NCBI GenBank assembly: GCA_956465555.1
Contig: OY101129.1
Location: forward strand, 992,001-1,056,000
Length of the DNA stretch: 64,000 nt
Direction of reading: 5' to 3'
DNA from: Nitzschia sp. pyKryTriq1
Lineage: Eukaryota; Bacillariophyta; Bacillariophyceae; Bacillariales; Bacillariaceae
Part shown: one piece after another, positions 19,791-28,872 of the stretch
Position numbering within the stretch: position 1 is the stretch's first letter
How the letters are laid out: each line of letters opens with the position of its first letter
Position numbers and translations under genes: made by a program
The notes under the pieces: generated by a model
The model's database searches: none
What the model was told of the DNA's origin: nothing
Seen by the model: only the letters and a program-made list of their open reading frames with translations

Positions 19791-21383
19791 ATGCCTACTC
19801 TACGGACACAAGAAATCATGACGATGACCCAGCGGAAGGATCATTCAGGCTCTTTCATTGATCCTGTCGGCGACGGCTGTTCCACCACCAGTGAAATCTC
19901 AGAGCTCAGCGATGGTGAAATACTTGAATCTACAATGGAATCCGTTTATCAAATAAAAGATTATCCGGTAGGAATATCGATTCCTTTTCAGGTGCCTCTG
20001 CCTTCCCCCAAGACCACCGTGCGGCAGAGAACAACAAACCCCCGATTATCATTAGATGCAAATAACGACAGCCTTCGAAGTAACAACTTATCTACCAGAA
20101 CCTGTTCGCCCCGTTCACTTCATAATTACAGAGCTCCCCCAGATCCATGTGCTACAGGCACCTCTTACTTTGATTCTGAAGCCTACCGACAACGACGGAA
20201 CAAACGATTGCAAGCTCTGAAAAATGTGCGCACAACATTTCGCAGCATTATCGAAAAAGGCGCACAAACTGATGTTCCTGTGGATCCATCTAGTCCGCCT
20301 GCAGCAGCCATGATGGAGGTGGAGAAAGATTCCGTCGATCGAGTTACCCGTCCGTCCAGTAAAATCGATAATTCTCTTGTGAAAGCTTCAGGAAAAGAAG
20401 CAGAACATCTTGCCGAGCCTCTACAAGCACCAGCTCCTCCTTCTCAGACAAGCATTTCAAACGCCATGGCCACTGAAAATAATAACGAAAAGAGCTCATT
20501 TGGCTGTACTAAAAGTAATCTCCAAAATGAGCTGGTGTCCGCCAACCGCCTGATTGGGATGCAGGCACAGCAGATTCAGAATCTAAAGATATCGCTTTCT
20601 TCGAGAGGGGCGGGGGGAAATAGGGCTAAAGCCGCATTTTCCAATTCTTCGAACTCCTGCCTACTAGATGACCCGCGACAAGAACTGGTGGAAACAAAGC
20701 GTCTTTTAGTGCAAATTCAAGTGAATCGAGCGTGGGAGGAGCACATGTGGCGACAACATATTTCCGAAAAAGATGAAAACTATCAACGTCAGATTCGTGA
20801 GTGTCAAAAGGAAGTACAGGAATGGAAAGATCGATTTCAGGAAGCTGAAAACGAAAATCGATATCAGATGGATTTGTTGAAAAAACAAATGAAAGACGCT
20901 AATGACCAAGTGCTCCAAGCTCAACTAGAAATTGCACGAATGACTGTCAAACACCACGTGGCGATTGAAGAGAGTCACGGACTCAAAGCCCTGTTATCTG
21001 GGCGGAAGGGAGAGAAGAAAACAACAGCGACTGCCGACCAAATTTATGATGCCATGCACCTCCAAGTTCCAACTAATAGTACCGATAGCTCATCCACTGT
21101 CGGGGGACAACCTTGCGCAGGGGGCTCAAAGGCCCGACGACAGCAGGTACCGGTAATGGTTCGTCCCCCTTCGACGCTGCTGTGTAAATTGGGAGGAGAA
21201 AAGCTTCGACGCAAGCAGCTTCGTTCTTCAACTACAAGGGAAGGGCCTGGGGGTGGTAAGATCGAGCCTCCGTCAAAGTCTTATGCTAAAGATATTTCTG
21301 CAACCGAGCAACAAGGAATCCGACAGAGCACAACATCGCATCGGAAGTTCGAATGGAGGAAATTTGTCGTTAAAAAGTATTAA
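19791..21383 (+). CDS. Coiled-coil protein, unknown function
   Basis: 530 residues from ATG 19791 (MPTLRTQEIM); a longer frame would need a TTG start at 19767. The N-terminal half is Ser/Pro/Thr-rich and likely disordered (TTSEISELSDGEI, PRLSLDANNDS). A strong coiled coil covers about residues 300-400 (ELVETKRLLVQIQVN through IRECQKEVQEWKDRFQEAE), then a basic Ser/Gly-rich tail ends in WRKFVVKKY. No catalytic or membrane motif is seen. It converges with the minus-strand gene ending at 21453, only 69 bp away. Probable scaffold or cytoskeletal role, by composition only. Confidence 0.75.
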   Translation: MPTLRTQEIMTMTQRKDHSGSFIDPVGDGCSTTSEISELSDGEILESTMESVYQIKDYPVGISIPFQVPLPSPKTTVRQRTTNPRLSLDANNDSLRSNNLSTRTCSPRSLHNYRAPPDPCATGTSYFDSEAYRQRRNKRLQALKNVRTTFRSIIEKGAQTDVPVDPSSPPAAAMMEVEKDSVDRVTRPSSKIDNSLVKASGKEAEHLAEPLQAPAPPSQTSISNAMATENNNEKSSFGCTKSNLQNELVSANRLIGMQAQQIQNLKISLSSRGAGGNRAKAAFSNSSNSCLLDDPRQELVETKRLLVQIQVNRAWEEHMWRQHISEKDENYQRQIRECQKEVQEWKDRFQEAENENRYQMDLLKKQMKDANDQVLQAQLEIARMTVKHHVAIEESHGLKALLSGRKGEKKTTATADQIYDAMHLQVPTNSTDSSSTVGGQPCAGGSKARRQQVPVMVRPPSTLLCKLGGEKLRRKQLRSSTTREGPGGGKIEPPSKSYAKDISATEQQGIRQSTTSHRKFEWRKFVVKKY

Positions 21384-21452
21384 ACTTGCGGGGGTCTCAA
21401 AATCAATTAGGCCAAGGGGAAGTAATTTAAAATTGAACATCTAGGCGTCATG

Positions 21453-24400
21453 TTATCCTGGTAACGAATTCCGTCTTGATGCTCTACGAGTACCTCCTTT
21501 ATTCGGTTCTTGACGAACAGTCGCATCCTTCTCCGAACTAGCATCGATCATATCCTTCGATTTGTCTTTTTCGTCGGCGAAAATTGTTCGGGTGCCATGG
21601 TACGAAGCGTTCGACGGGCGATCCATCGAAATCCTAGATCTGGGCGGGCGTTCAGTACTCTTAGATTTACGAGTAGATGTGCTGTCACTTCCCTTCAGTA
21701 CACGTTGCCACGATGGGGCCTCTGCGGGTTTCGTTTTCGGTAAACTGCCTGTAGACGACCGAGGCTGACGCTGGGCTGATCGTGGCCTAATGCGACGGTT
21801 TTGACTGGTTTGTGTTCCGTCATGGGCTGAAGTGCTACGAAGGCCACGTCCTTCATCGGCTGGTGGGACTACTGGTTGCTCCTGATTGTAGTCGATAGTA
21901 TTCCAACGGCCAGAAGCGTGGTTGTCTTCCTGATCAGAATCATCGAACTCCATCCGCTTCCAAAGTTCTGGCATCTTGCCTTGGTGGCGCCCCACTGGTG
22001 TAAGAATTTCTTGCGAGTCGGTGTGGTCGGATTGGGACCTGATTAGCTCTTGAGAAGCTCGTGTTTCTGAAACACTTCTGAAGGTCTTAGTGGTTGGCTT
22101 TGATTTCGGCAGTGATACCTGCCGTACCGGCACTTTTATGGGATTTTCACTGGCAGCATCCTGGCTAATCGATCCTACACGGTTGGCTTTCAATGGGGAA
22201 GCAGGAAGTGGAGGTTTTGGGCCGTCTGGCTTAGATACTGGAACCTTGTCACGCGATACTTTGACCGCCGGAGGATTCTCAGCAGGGAGACTTGAAGTGG
22301 ACCCAGGACTAATACTCGCAATGGAGATGGATGCCATCGCTTTGACTATCTTTGAGGAGTCATCCTTCTTGATATTCTGGTTTGTTCCCTCATTTTCCGC
22401 CCTCTGCTTTGCCTTCAATGCTTCTTGGGCAATAAAAAGTTCCAATGGCGCAGAAACTCGACGAGGAGGTGTCAATGGAAAATTCGCACGTCTTTCGATT
22501 CCAGAGATACTGCGTCGACGGAAAAGTCTGGGCCTCGGTGAGGGGGTTCTGTACATCTTAGGATCATCAATGGGTGGTGGTGGGATTGCAGAAGAAATGA
22601 ATCTAGGATCATCTGAAAGGACCGGCGTCGAGCGCGGCGTCGGTGGAGACAAGAAAATCGTATCGTCATTGGAGTAGCTCCTGACTGGTGCCGTTGGCGT
22701 TCCACCGCCAAGTCTACGGTCGATACTAGTACCTGGAGGTTTGGGACTAGAATCAGAGGGCTTCCGTGGTGGTCTACCGTCACCTTCAGGAGTGCTTTTG
22801 CGAGCTGATAACTTCCTTTCCTTAGCTTCTGGAGAATCTGTAAGAGGCAACTTGAATCTGTCCGCGACAGGAGAGTCCTCTTCGAACATACTATCAATCG
22901 TGTCGCTGCTACTGCTCGAAGATCGTTCACTCTGGGAGCTCATGCTGTGCCAGCTGCCCGTACTGATACTTCTCCGGGGCAAAGCAGGTCTGTCATCCCG
23001 GAGACCGCTTGAGAATCTCCCTGGAGCGAGGTCGACGGGCTCGCTCACTCGTTTTGGCGGCGTCAAAGGGTCGTCCCAGCGTTCATTCGATCCAATGCTT
23101 CTCCGCCTACGGATAAATCTGAAAGAGTTGGTATCTGCGAAGCGAACTCTCTTTTTGACCAATTGAGTTGGAGTTGTAAAGGCATCTTCTTCGGTTGCCT
23201 CGACAATTTCGTCAACCATTTCCAGCTCGTGAGGTTTTGGTTCCAGTGGTGGCTGGGGAATTCGGGTACAAGCCACGAGTAGTCGAAGAGTTTTCTCGTC
23301 AATGGTCATGGAGTTACTTTTCATTCGCTTCAATACCTTCCCTGCGATATTGGCTCTATCCGGCAGGCCACTGTTCGCGATCGAGGATAAAAGTTTTTGG
23401 AAGGCTGAAGGGGAAATATCGATTTCTTCCAAAGCACTGAGGTAGCTAGCCGAAGCTGAATCGTCGTCTTTGTCATCCGAGATATTATTATTATTTCGTT
23501 TCCGCCGAGCTGCTTTTCCAAGTCCATCTGGGCGCATGTATTGAATCACCCCATGCTCTGCAAAAATTTTGGCGAACGTCGTCGTCTTTGGCTCACCGCT
23601 TGCTGCTGGTTTCAGCGTGGATGATGATTCCGAAGGAGCATTATCGGTTTTGTCCTCTTCGTCATCGTCGCCACCAGTGAGAATGTCGTTGGGTAAAAAT
23701 AGTTTTTTTCGGTCGGAAACCGATGGACCGATTGCTTGGGGAGTGATCGTCCCCGGTGATGGCGCCCGAAAAATAGGCATCGGTACGGGTTTCCTGACCG
23801 GTATGGGAGATACAGGGACATCACGATAGCCCTTATTCCGACGCAACATGGCCAGGATACTTGTCCGAAATGCTGGCGGAAGTTTGGATAGGTCTTGTTC
23901 CATCCTCCAAGGTTTTTTTGGGCCCTTGCTGGGGCTCAGATCAACAGCAGCACCATCACCACCACTACCTGTTGCTACTCTTTCGGAGGAGTACAGGGAA
24001 AACTTTTGTATTCCTCGTCCGGAAATAGCGGCATCCTCTTCACCATCACTTTCATCGCCGCGATTAGAAGTAGTATTGATATTTTGAACATGAGAAAATC
24101 GATCGATGAGCTTCCAAGTCGTTTCATCAGGTGTCACACCATATTGCTCCATCGTCGCCAACACATCGAGTCCCTTTTGGGCCGATAGTGGGTTATTATC
24201 AGTATTATCCGAATTCGCAATCATGGATTCCAAAATGGCATTGTAGGTCGAAACCTTGGATGTATCACCACCACCATCCTCCTCGCACATCATGTGGAGG
24301 ATATTGACCGGAAGTGCACCAGAGGTGACTGATATTACTCCTTCCGGAGTAGGAGTAGTATTGTGATCGGAGGAAAACGGCAGAGCTAATGATGGTGACG

Positions 24401-25232
24401 ACCGTCCTGCTACGGTTCGGTCGTTGGAAAGGTTTCGACTGGGTGGTCTTGGAGGTTGGGAAGATGCGGAAGACGATGCACTATGTTTCGGCAAATCCTC
24501 CGCAGCAGCATTGAAACTCGGCCTGGGTGGTCGTCTCGATCTTCGTGGCTTTTGAGGGCTCTCTGAATCCTCCGAAGAGTACGAAACATTTCTTCCTTTG
24601 GGAGATGGGGAACGATCCACCATGTTATTCCGAAACGCTGGTGGGACCTGTGGATTCTGTGCCAATATACTTCGTCGAATCTCCCGAACCGAAGAATTAC
24701 TATGCGTCGAATCATCAATATTAGTATCCGTCCGACTTGTTGTTGTTAAAGACGTTGCTCCTACGTCTGACCACCGTCCAGCAGCGGATGTTTGACTGTG
24801 ACTCGAGACCCTACCGATACTATCCGAGCTCGAAGCGACCTTGGGTGTTATACTGACATCAGCAGCAGCAGCAGCAGCAGCAGCAGCCCGGGAAATGGTA
24901 TTGCTGGATGAGAACCGCCTAGTATGACCCTGCTTTCCGCCGCCATCTGTATCGCTCGAGTAGACCGACCCCGAATGACTACTGCTGTTGGAGACGTTCA
25001 GGTCAAAGGAGTTCACCCGTCGACGAGGAGTTGTTTTCCACGGCGAAGGCGGTGGCAGCTGCTGTTGCTCTTCCTCAAAGGATCGATTTCTCGCCATGAT
25101 CATTTCTTGTACCGAGGATCTACCTGCTGTTGCTGTTGCTGTTGCTGTTGTCGCCGGCGACGGATCCGTATTCTGTGTTTGCTGATTCGACGACGAGGAT
25201 GCATCATCGTTGATGTCCCCGTCCACCGCCAT
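21453..25232 (-). CDS. Large disordered protein with PPR-like helical pairs
   Basis: 1,259 residues from ATG 25232 (MAVDGDIND); the frame extends 6 codons further only with a TTG start. Most of the protein is Ser/Pro/Arg/Thr-rich and disordered, with many SP/TP sites. Two short helical pairs resemble pentatricopeptide-type repeats: around residues 335-390 (STYNAILESMI, LDVLATMEQYGVTPDETTW) and 615-665 (AFQKLLSSIANSGLPDRANI). Two other motifs recur: PPAFR (QVPPAFRNNM and KLPPAFRTSI) and a block RRRRSI...PLTPPKRVSEPVDL repeated later as RRRSIS...PLTPPRRVSAPLEL. The Thr-Pro blocks look like kinase target sites (inference). A poly-Ala run comes from (GCA)n at 24862-24888. No localisation signal is obvious. 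The function is unknown. Confidence 0.75.
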   Translation of the reverse strand: MAVDGDINDDASSSSNQQTQNTDPSPATTATATATAGRSSVQEMIMARNRSFEEEQQQLPPPSPWKTTPRRRVNSFDLNVSNSSSHSGSVYSSDTDGGGKQGHTRRFSSSNTISRAAAAAAAAADVSITPKVASSSDSIGRVSSHSQTSAAGRWSDVGATSLTTTSRTDTNIDDSTHSNSSVREIRRSILAQNPQVPPAFRNNMVDRSPSPKGRNVSYSSEDSESPQKPRRSRRPPRPSFNAAAEDLPKHSASSSASSQPPRPPSRNLSNDRTVAGRSSPSLALPFSSDHNTTPTPEGVISVTSGALPVNILHMMCEEDGGGDTSKVSTYNAILESMIANSDNTDNNPLSAQKGLDVLATMEQYGVTPDETTWKLIDRFSHVQNINTTSNRGDESDGEEDAAISGRGIQKFSLYSSERVATGSGGDGAAVDLSPSKGPKKPWRMEQDLSKLPPAFRTSILAMLRRNKGYRDVPVSPIPVRKPVPMPIFRAPSPGTITPQAIGPSVSDRKKLFLPNDILTGGDDDEEDKTDNAPSESSSTLKPAASGEPKTTTFAKIFAEHGVIQYMRPDGLGKAARRKRNNNNISDDKDDDSASASYLSALEEIDISPSAFQKLLSSIANSGLPDRANIAGKVLKRMKSNSMTIDEKTLRLLVACTRIPQPPLEPKPHELEMVDEIVEATEEDAFTTPTQLVKKRVRFADTNSFRFIRRRRSIGSNERWDDPLTPPKRVSEPVDLAPGRFSSGLRDDRPALPRRSISTGSWHSMSSQSERSSSSSSDTIDSMFEEDSPVADRFKLPLTDSPEAKERKLSARKSTPEGDGRPPRKPSDSSPKPPGTSIDRRLGGGTPTAPVRSYSNDDTIFLSPPTPRSTPVLSDDPRFISSAIPPPPIDDPKMYRTPSPRPRLFRRRSISGIERRANFPLTPPRRVSAPLELFIAQEALKAKQRAENEGTNQNIKKDDSSKIVKAMASISIASISPGSTSSLPAENPPAVKVSRDKVPVSKPDGPKPPLPASPLKANRVGSISQDAASENPIKVPVRQVSLPKSKPTTKTFRSVSETRASQELIRSQSDHTDSQEILTPVGRHQGKMPELWKRMEFDDSDQEDNHASGRWNTIDYNQEQPVVPPADEGRGLRSTSAHDGTQTSQNRRIRPRSAQRQPRSSTGSLPKTKPAEAPSWQRVLKGSDSTSTRKSKSTERPPRSRISMDRPSNASYHGTRTIFADEKDKSKDMIDASSEKDATVRQEPNKGGTRRASRRNSLPG

Positions 25233-26470
25233 TTTGGAACCAACCAACAACCAGTCTCACTTTCTCCTTTTTTTAATAACAGACCATAATATCGCAAGGA
25301 ATGAGGTTTCAATATTAGACTGCTATAAGTAAGTAGCCCTCGTGTAGTTTATGTTACGGATTTACCGGTATGCTGTAATGCGGTTTCTATGCTTTTTCCC
25401 ACACAGACAGTTTTGAGGACGAGAGCAGGATAATATGGTGGACGTTGGAGATGATGTACGTACAGTATTCTGTCAGAAGGTATGTGTCTTTCTGCGTTTT
25501 GTTTTTAGCGCTCGTTTATTGCTATCTGCGGTCGGTGCGCGGTTCTCGTTCTCGCGTTTCGCCCCAAGGGCACGTCGAATTCTCGCCTGTTTTGGCTGAT
25601 GATCTACTTGAGTGCCGGTACGCAAATAATATGGATTCAATAAGTATGATGTCTTCTGATCGTGATATCATTCCGGTAATTATCCCCTGTACCTCTTCGC
25701 CCCCATCCATGCATACAACATTACCAGCAAGAATAGAGAATTCGGATTAAATAGACCCCAAATAATGACCACAGGGCATGTTATTTCTATTTATTGTCAT
25801 TAATAATTATCAGTGAAAATATCAGTGGACATCCTTCTGGTCATACGAACAAGAAGGGAAAGCGGCCGAGGTCGAAGTAGGACGGTGGGACGGACGTACC
25901 GGGACCGCTGGCGACGGAATTGAGAAGAAGAATCATCCAGCCAAGCTGGCCGCTATTGTGGTCGGTTTGTGGGTGGCTGTGATACACATGAATGCATGAG
26001 GTGGCGGCGGACCCCTACGCCGGTAGAGGTGTAGTACGTACCAGTACCGGTGGTACATAATACTGCAGAGGCGAGGCAGGGGCGGGGCGGGGGGGCTGGT
26101 ACAAACGTAGGGGTAGGTACGAGCAGGTGGTCGCGGTTCGGGGTACTCTATTACTCTACTATCGAACCACTCGACTAGTAGTAGGGAGAGTAGTAATCTA
26201 GTAGAGTAGAGTAGAGTAGAGTAGCCGATTTCCTTCCCTGCTCACTCCACTACGTAGCAGAGAGAGCGGAATGGAGACGGAAAGTAGACCAGACTCTTGT
26301 TTTGGATTTTCAAAACTGTTAGCAGCTTCTTGCGAGAGAGAGAGCGTGTGCGTGTGCGTGTGCAAGACTGAGAATTGCTGGCTAAAGTAGTACCAGCACC
26401 ACTGGAGTACATACGGCCCAGATGTAGGTCTAGCCATCGTCTCGAACCTCGTTAGAGTAGACTGATCTCA
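25233..26470. other. Intergenic, no confident gene
   Basis: 1,238 bp. It includes a TACCGGTA at about 25363, a G-rich patch (26075-26100) and a GTAGA pentanucleotide array at about 26200-26224. A plus-strand frame (ATG 25451 to 25750) starts with a hydrophobic stretch but has no other support. Upstream sequence of the large disordered protein lies at the left edge. Confidence 0.45.
26200..26224. repeat. (GTAGA)n pentanucleotide repeat
   Basis: About five tandem GTAGA units in intergenic DNA, about 250 bp downstream of the NSUN gene stop (the gene is on the minus strand). Confidence 0.85.
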
Positions 26471-28393
26471 TCATTTGCATTTTTTCAAAAGCGCGAGAAA
26501 GAATCCGCCCGAATCATAATCTTGAGGAAGCAAGCGCGCACACCGGTCTAGATGCAAAGAATCAGCCACGGTATTTGTAGTATGGTTGCTCATTGGTGAT
26601 GGAGGTGTGGATGGCCACATGCTCGAGACTGCCTCTTTCATTTCTCCAGCGGCCTTTGCTTCCTCATGAGATTCGTACCAGGTCAGCCTAGCAAGTTCCT
26701 CTTCTTCCTTCTCGTCGTCTTTATCAGAACTTCCATTCCGACCAGCTCCAGCACTGGCCGCGTCGTCTACATAGTGTGCCACCTTCCAAGTAGTGACACC
26801 CGGTCGATGCTTCCAACCCTTCAGACCGGTCAAGTCGATCAATTCCACATTACCTGTTCGTCCCGCTCCTGCTCCATAGCTTGTCAAGGCGGCCGCCACC
26901 ACCGCTTCATCTTCTACTGGATTCAGACTACATGTCGAGTAGCACACGACGCCTCCGACTTTAACCAATTCCAATGAACGTTTCAGTATCGCCAATTGAG
27001 TACTGTGCAAGGCATTCCCCGCTTGAGGTTTCCACATTGGCAAAATATGGGGATCCTTCCGACAGGTACCATCTCCCGAACAGGGGACATCGCAAATCAC
27101 AGCATCGCAAGGGGCACTGAGGGACAATTTCGTCGCATCGACTTGCGAATATCGAATGCGTTCCGTATAGGGCGTCTCAGGAACTCCCGATCGACGCACC
27201 GCAGCTCGCAACGCGTGCAATCGAGACTCCAATACATCATTGGCCAAGACCAATCCCTGTTTCTGAGGATGTCGTTCTTTGCCTTTTCCTCGAGCTGATG
27301 CTACTACTACTACTTGTTCCACAGCTTGGAGTGTTTTACTTCCCGGACTCGCACACATGTCGACAATACAATCTCCTGCCCTCACGTAGCCTCCCATGTT
27401 CAATGCCAAGACGGGCAACATACTTCCCAGCTCTTGCCGTGCCAAGGTTCCATTTTGCGAATACGCCAACAGTAATTCCTTCAATTTGGGAGCTTGTGCA
27501 GATAGTTGATGTTTGGCCAACTTGCATTCCCATAATCTTGGAAAGGAGAGTAGTACTTTTTTGTCGTGGCTATTGGATTTGGATGGTTCCTCTTCTTCTT
27601 GAATGGGGATGGGGGTCACGGCAACAGCATTAGTATCATGATCATGATCATGATCGTCATGACTATTCAGTTCTTTGATGTCTTGCAATAATTTCTTGCA
27701 ATGATAGGGCGTGGCAGAATGCCGTATCCGAAAGGTGGTCGGCAAGGGTCGCGACATGGCTTGGAAAAACGGCAGCAATGCGTGTAATATCTGATGAGAA
27801 GTGTTGTTGTTTTTGTTGTTTTTGAGACAAGAGGTGTTCGTTGCTGCAGCTGCAGCTGCTTGCAATAGTGGAGATGATTGTGTGCTGGCAGCTGTTTCGA
27901 AAAGATGCGTTTGGAGAGCCGCCGTCACAGAAGTGGTCGTCTCTGTTTTGGGCGGATTGCTTGAAATACCGGCACCACCAGCCGTTCCATTATTTCGTTT
28001 TCTTCGACGCTGGGCGGCTCGAGACATGCCTCCTTGGTGACTGCTGCTGCTTGGATGGTTCTTTTGGTGGTCGCCCTCATCATTGCTGCTGCCGTTGTTG
28101 GCTCTGTCTTGTTGTTGTTTGGATATATTATCATCAATCACAGTTGTAGACGTCGTCGCATCCTCAACTGGAACTACCACACCCAAGGGTTGACTGGAAT
28201 AATATTCCACAAAGAGTCGATATCCAGCCCCCGATCGGCGAAACCAGACATTTGCCGGAGCTTTTTGTTGTCCTCGGGCCTGTGCTAAGGGATTGCTCCT
28301 CTTGTGCTTTTTGATTTTGCTTTTACTGCTAGTACCATCATCGCCATCACCATCACCACCATCACTTTGTTGCTTTCGTTTATTGCGAGGCAT
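26471..28393 (-). CDS. NOL1/NOP2/Sun family RNA m5C methyltransferase (NSUN2/Trm4-like)
   Basis: 640 residues, ATG 28393. It transfers a methyl group from S-adenosylmethionine to C5 of cytosine in RNA (established for the family). Visible signatures: SAM motif DMCASPGSKT (Asp345), motif IV DVPCSGDGTCRKDP with Cys438, and motif VI YSTCSLNPVEDEAVV with Cys488. Cys488 is the expected nucleophile and Cys438 the resolving residue. The Gly-rich DVPCSGDGT and SLNPVEDEAV wording is closest to NSUN2/Trm4, which modify tRNA, so tRNA is the likeliest substrate. The N-terminus is basic (nuclear or nucleolar localisation plausible) and has large Gln/Asn/Ser/Thr low-complexity insertions before the catalytic core, which starts near residue 290. 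A C-terminal ~100 residues follow the core. Confidence 0.92.
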   Translation of the reverse strand: MPRNKRKQQSDGGDGDGDDGTSSKSKIKKHKRSNPLAQARGQQKAPANVWFRRSGAGYRLFVEYYSSQPLGVVVPVEDATTSTTVIDDNISKQQQDRANNGSSNDEGDHQKNHPSSSSHQGGMSRAAQRRRKRNNGTAGGAGISSNPPKTETTTSVTAALQTHLFETAASTQSSPLLQAAAAAATNTSCLKNNKNNNTSHQILHALLPFFQAMSRPLPTTFRIRHSATPYHCKKLLQDIKELNSHDDHDHDHDTNAVAVTPIPIQEEEEPSKSNSHDKKVLLSFPRLWECKLAKHQLSAQAPKLKELLLAYSQNGTLARQELGSMLPVLALNMGGYVRAGDCIVDMCASPGSKTLQAVEQVVVVASARGKGKERHPQKQGLVLANDVLESRLHALRAAVRRSGVPETPYTERIRYSQVDATKLSLSAPCDAVICDVPCSGDGTCRKDPHILPMWKPQAGNALHSTQLAILKRSLELVKVGGVVCYSTCSLNPVEDEAVVAAALTSYGAGAGRTGNVELIDLTGLKGWKHRPGVTTWKVAHYVDDAASAGAGRNGSSDKDDEKEEEELARLTWYESHEEAKAAGEMKEAVSSMWPSTPPSPMSNHTTNTVADSLHLDRCARLLPQDYDSGGFFLALLKKCK

Positions 28394-28872
28394 TCTTATT
28401 TATTTGGTTGGTTTTGTGAGAAGAATCTTTTGGATCTCATTTTATGCGGTCATCATGGTCGATCTTTTGCTCCCTCTTGTTCTTTCGCGCGTTTTTGCTT
28501 GGATATTTTTTTGGGTGGTCGTCGTCGGTGGACGACCGATCTCTCTCCACGTGTAAGACGTCCAGCACCCAACGTATGTCCGTGTACTCTAAGTCAGTCA
28601 CTTACGACTGATGATTCATTCACGGATTCGACTTCCTGGTCGTTCGAGTCGAAATGAAAGGTTTTTCATACCATACAAACTTTTTGAATATTGACCATGA
28701 CACACTTTAAACTCTACCGTATGAGTACTTGTGTGGACCACAACGAAGACGACAACTCGACTCCTCTCGAAGACTCCTCCTCCTCCTCCTCTTCTGCGCC
28801 GGCCGCACAAGTACTCGGAACGGTTATACGTGTACAGTACAGTACAGGACAGTGCAAAAGTACCGAGTCAAG
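28394..28872. promoter_or_regulatory. Divergent promoter region, NSUN / YchF-like
   Basis: 479 bp between two start codons on opposite strands, so it must hold both promoters or start near both. It includes a CTC/CCT run near 28765-28795. No core element is assigned. Confidence 0.4.

Noticed and set aside
25451-25750. 100-codon frame with a hydrophobic N-terminus
   Set aside because: A signal-like stretch alone is weak evidence; the rest shows no pattern and the surrounding region is repeat-rich intergenic DNA.
28729-28872. Upstream extension of the YchF-like gene
   Set aside because: It would require a TTG start; the ATG at 28873 gives a plausible targeting presequence.
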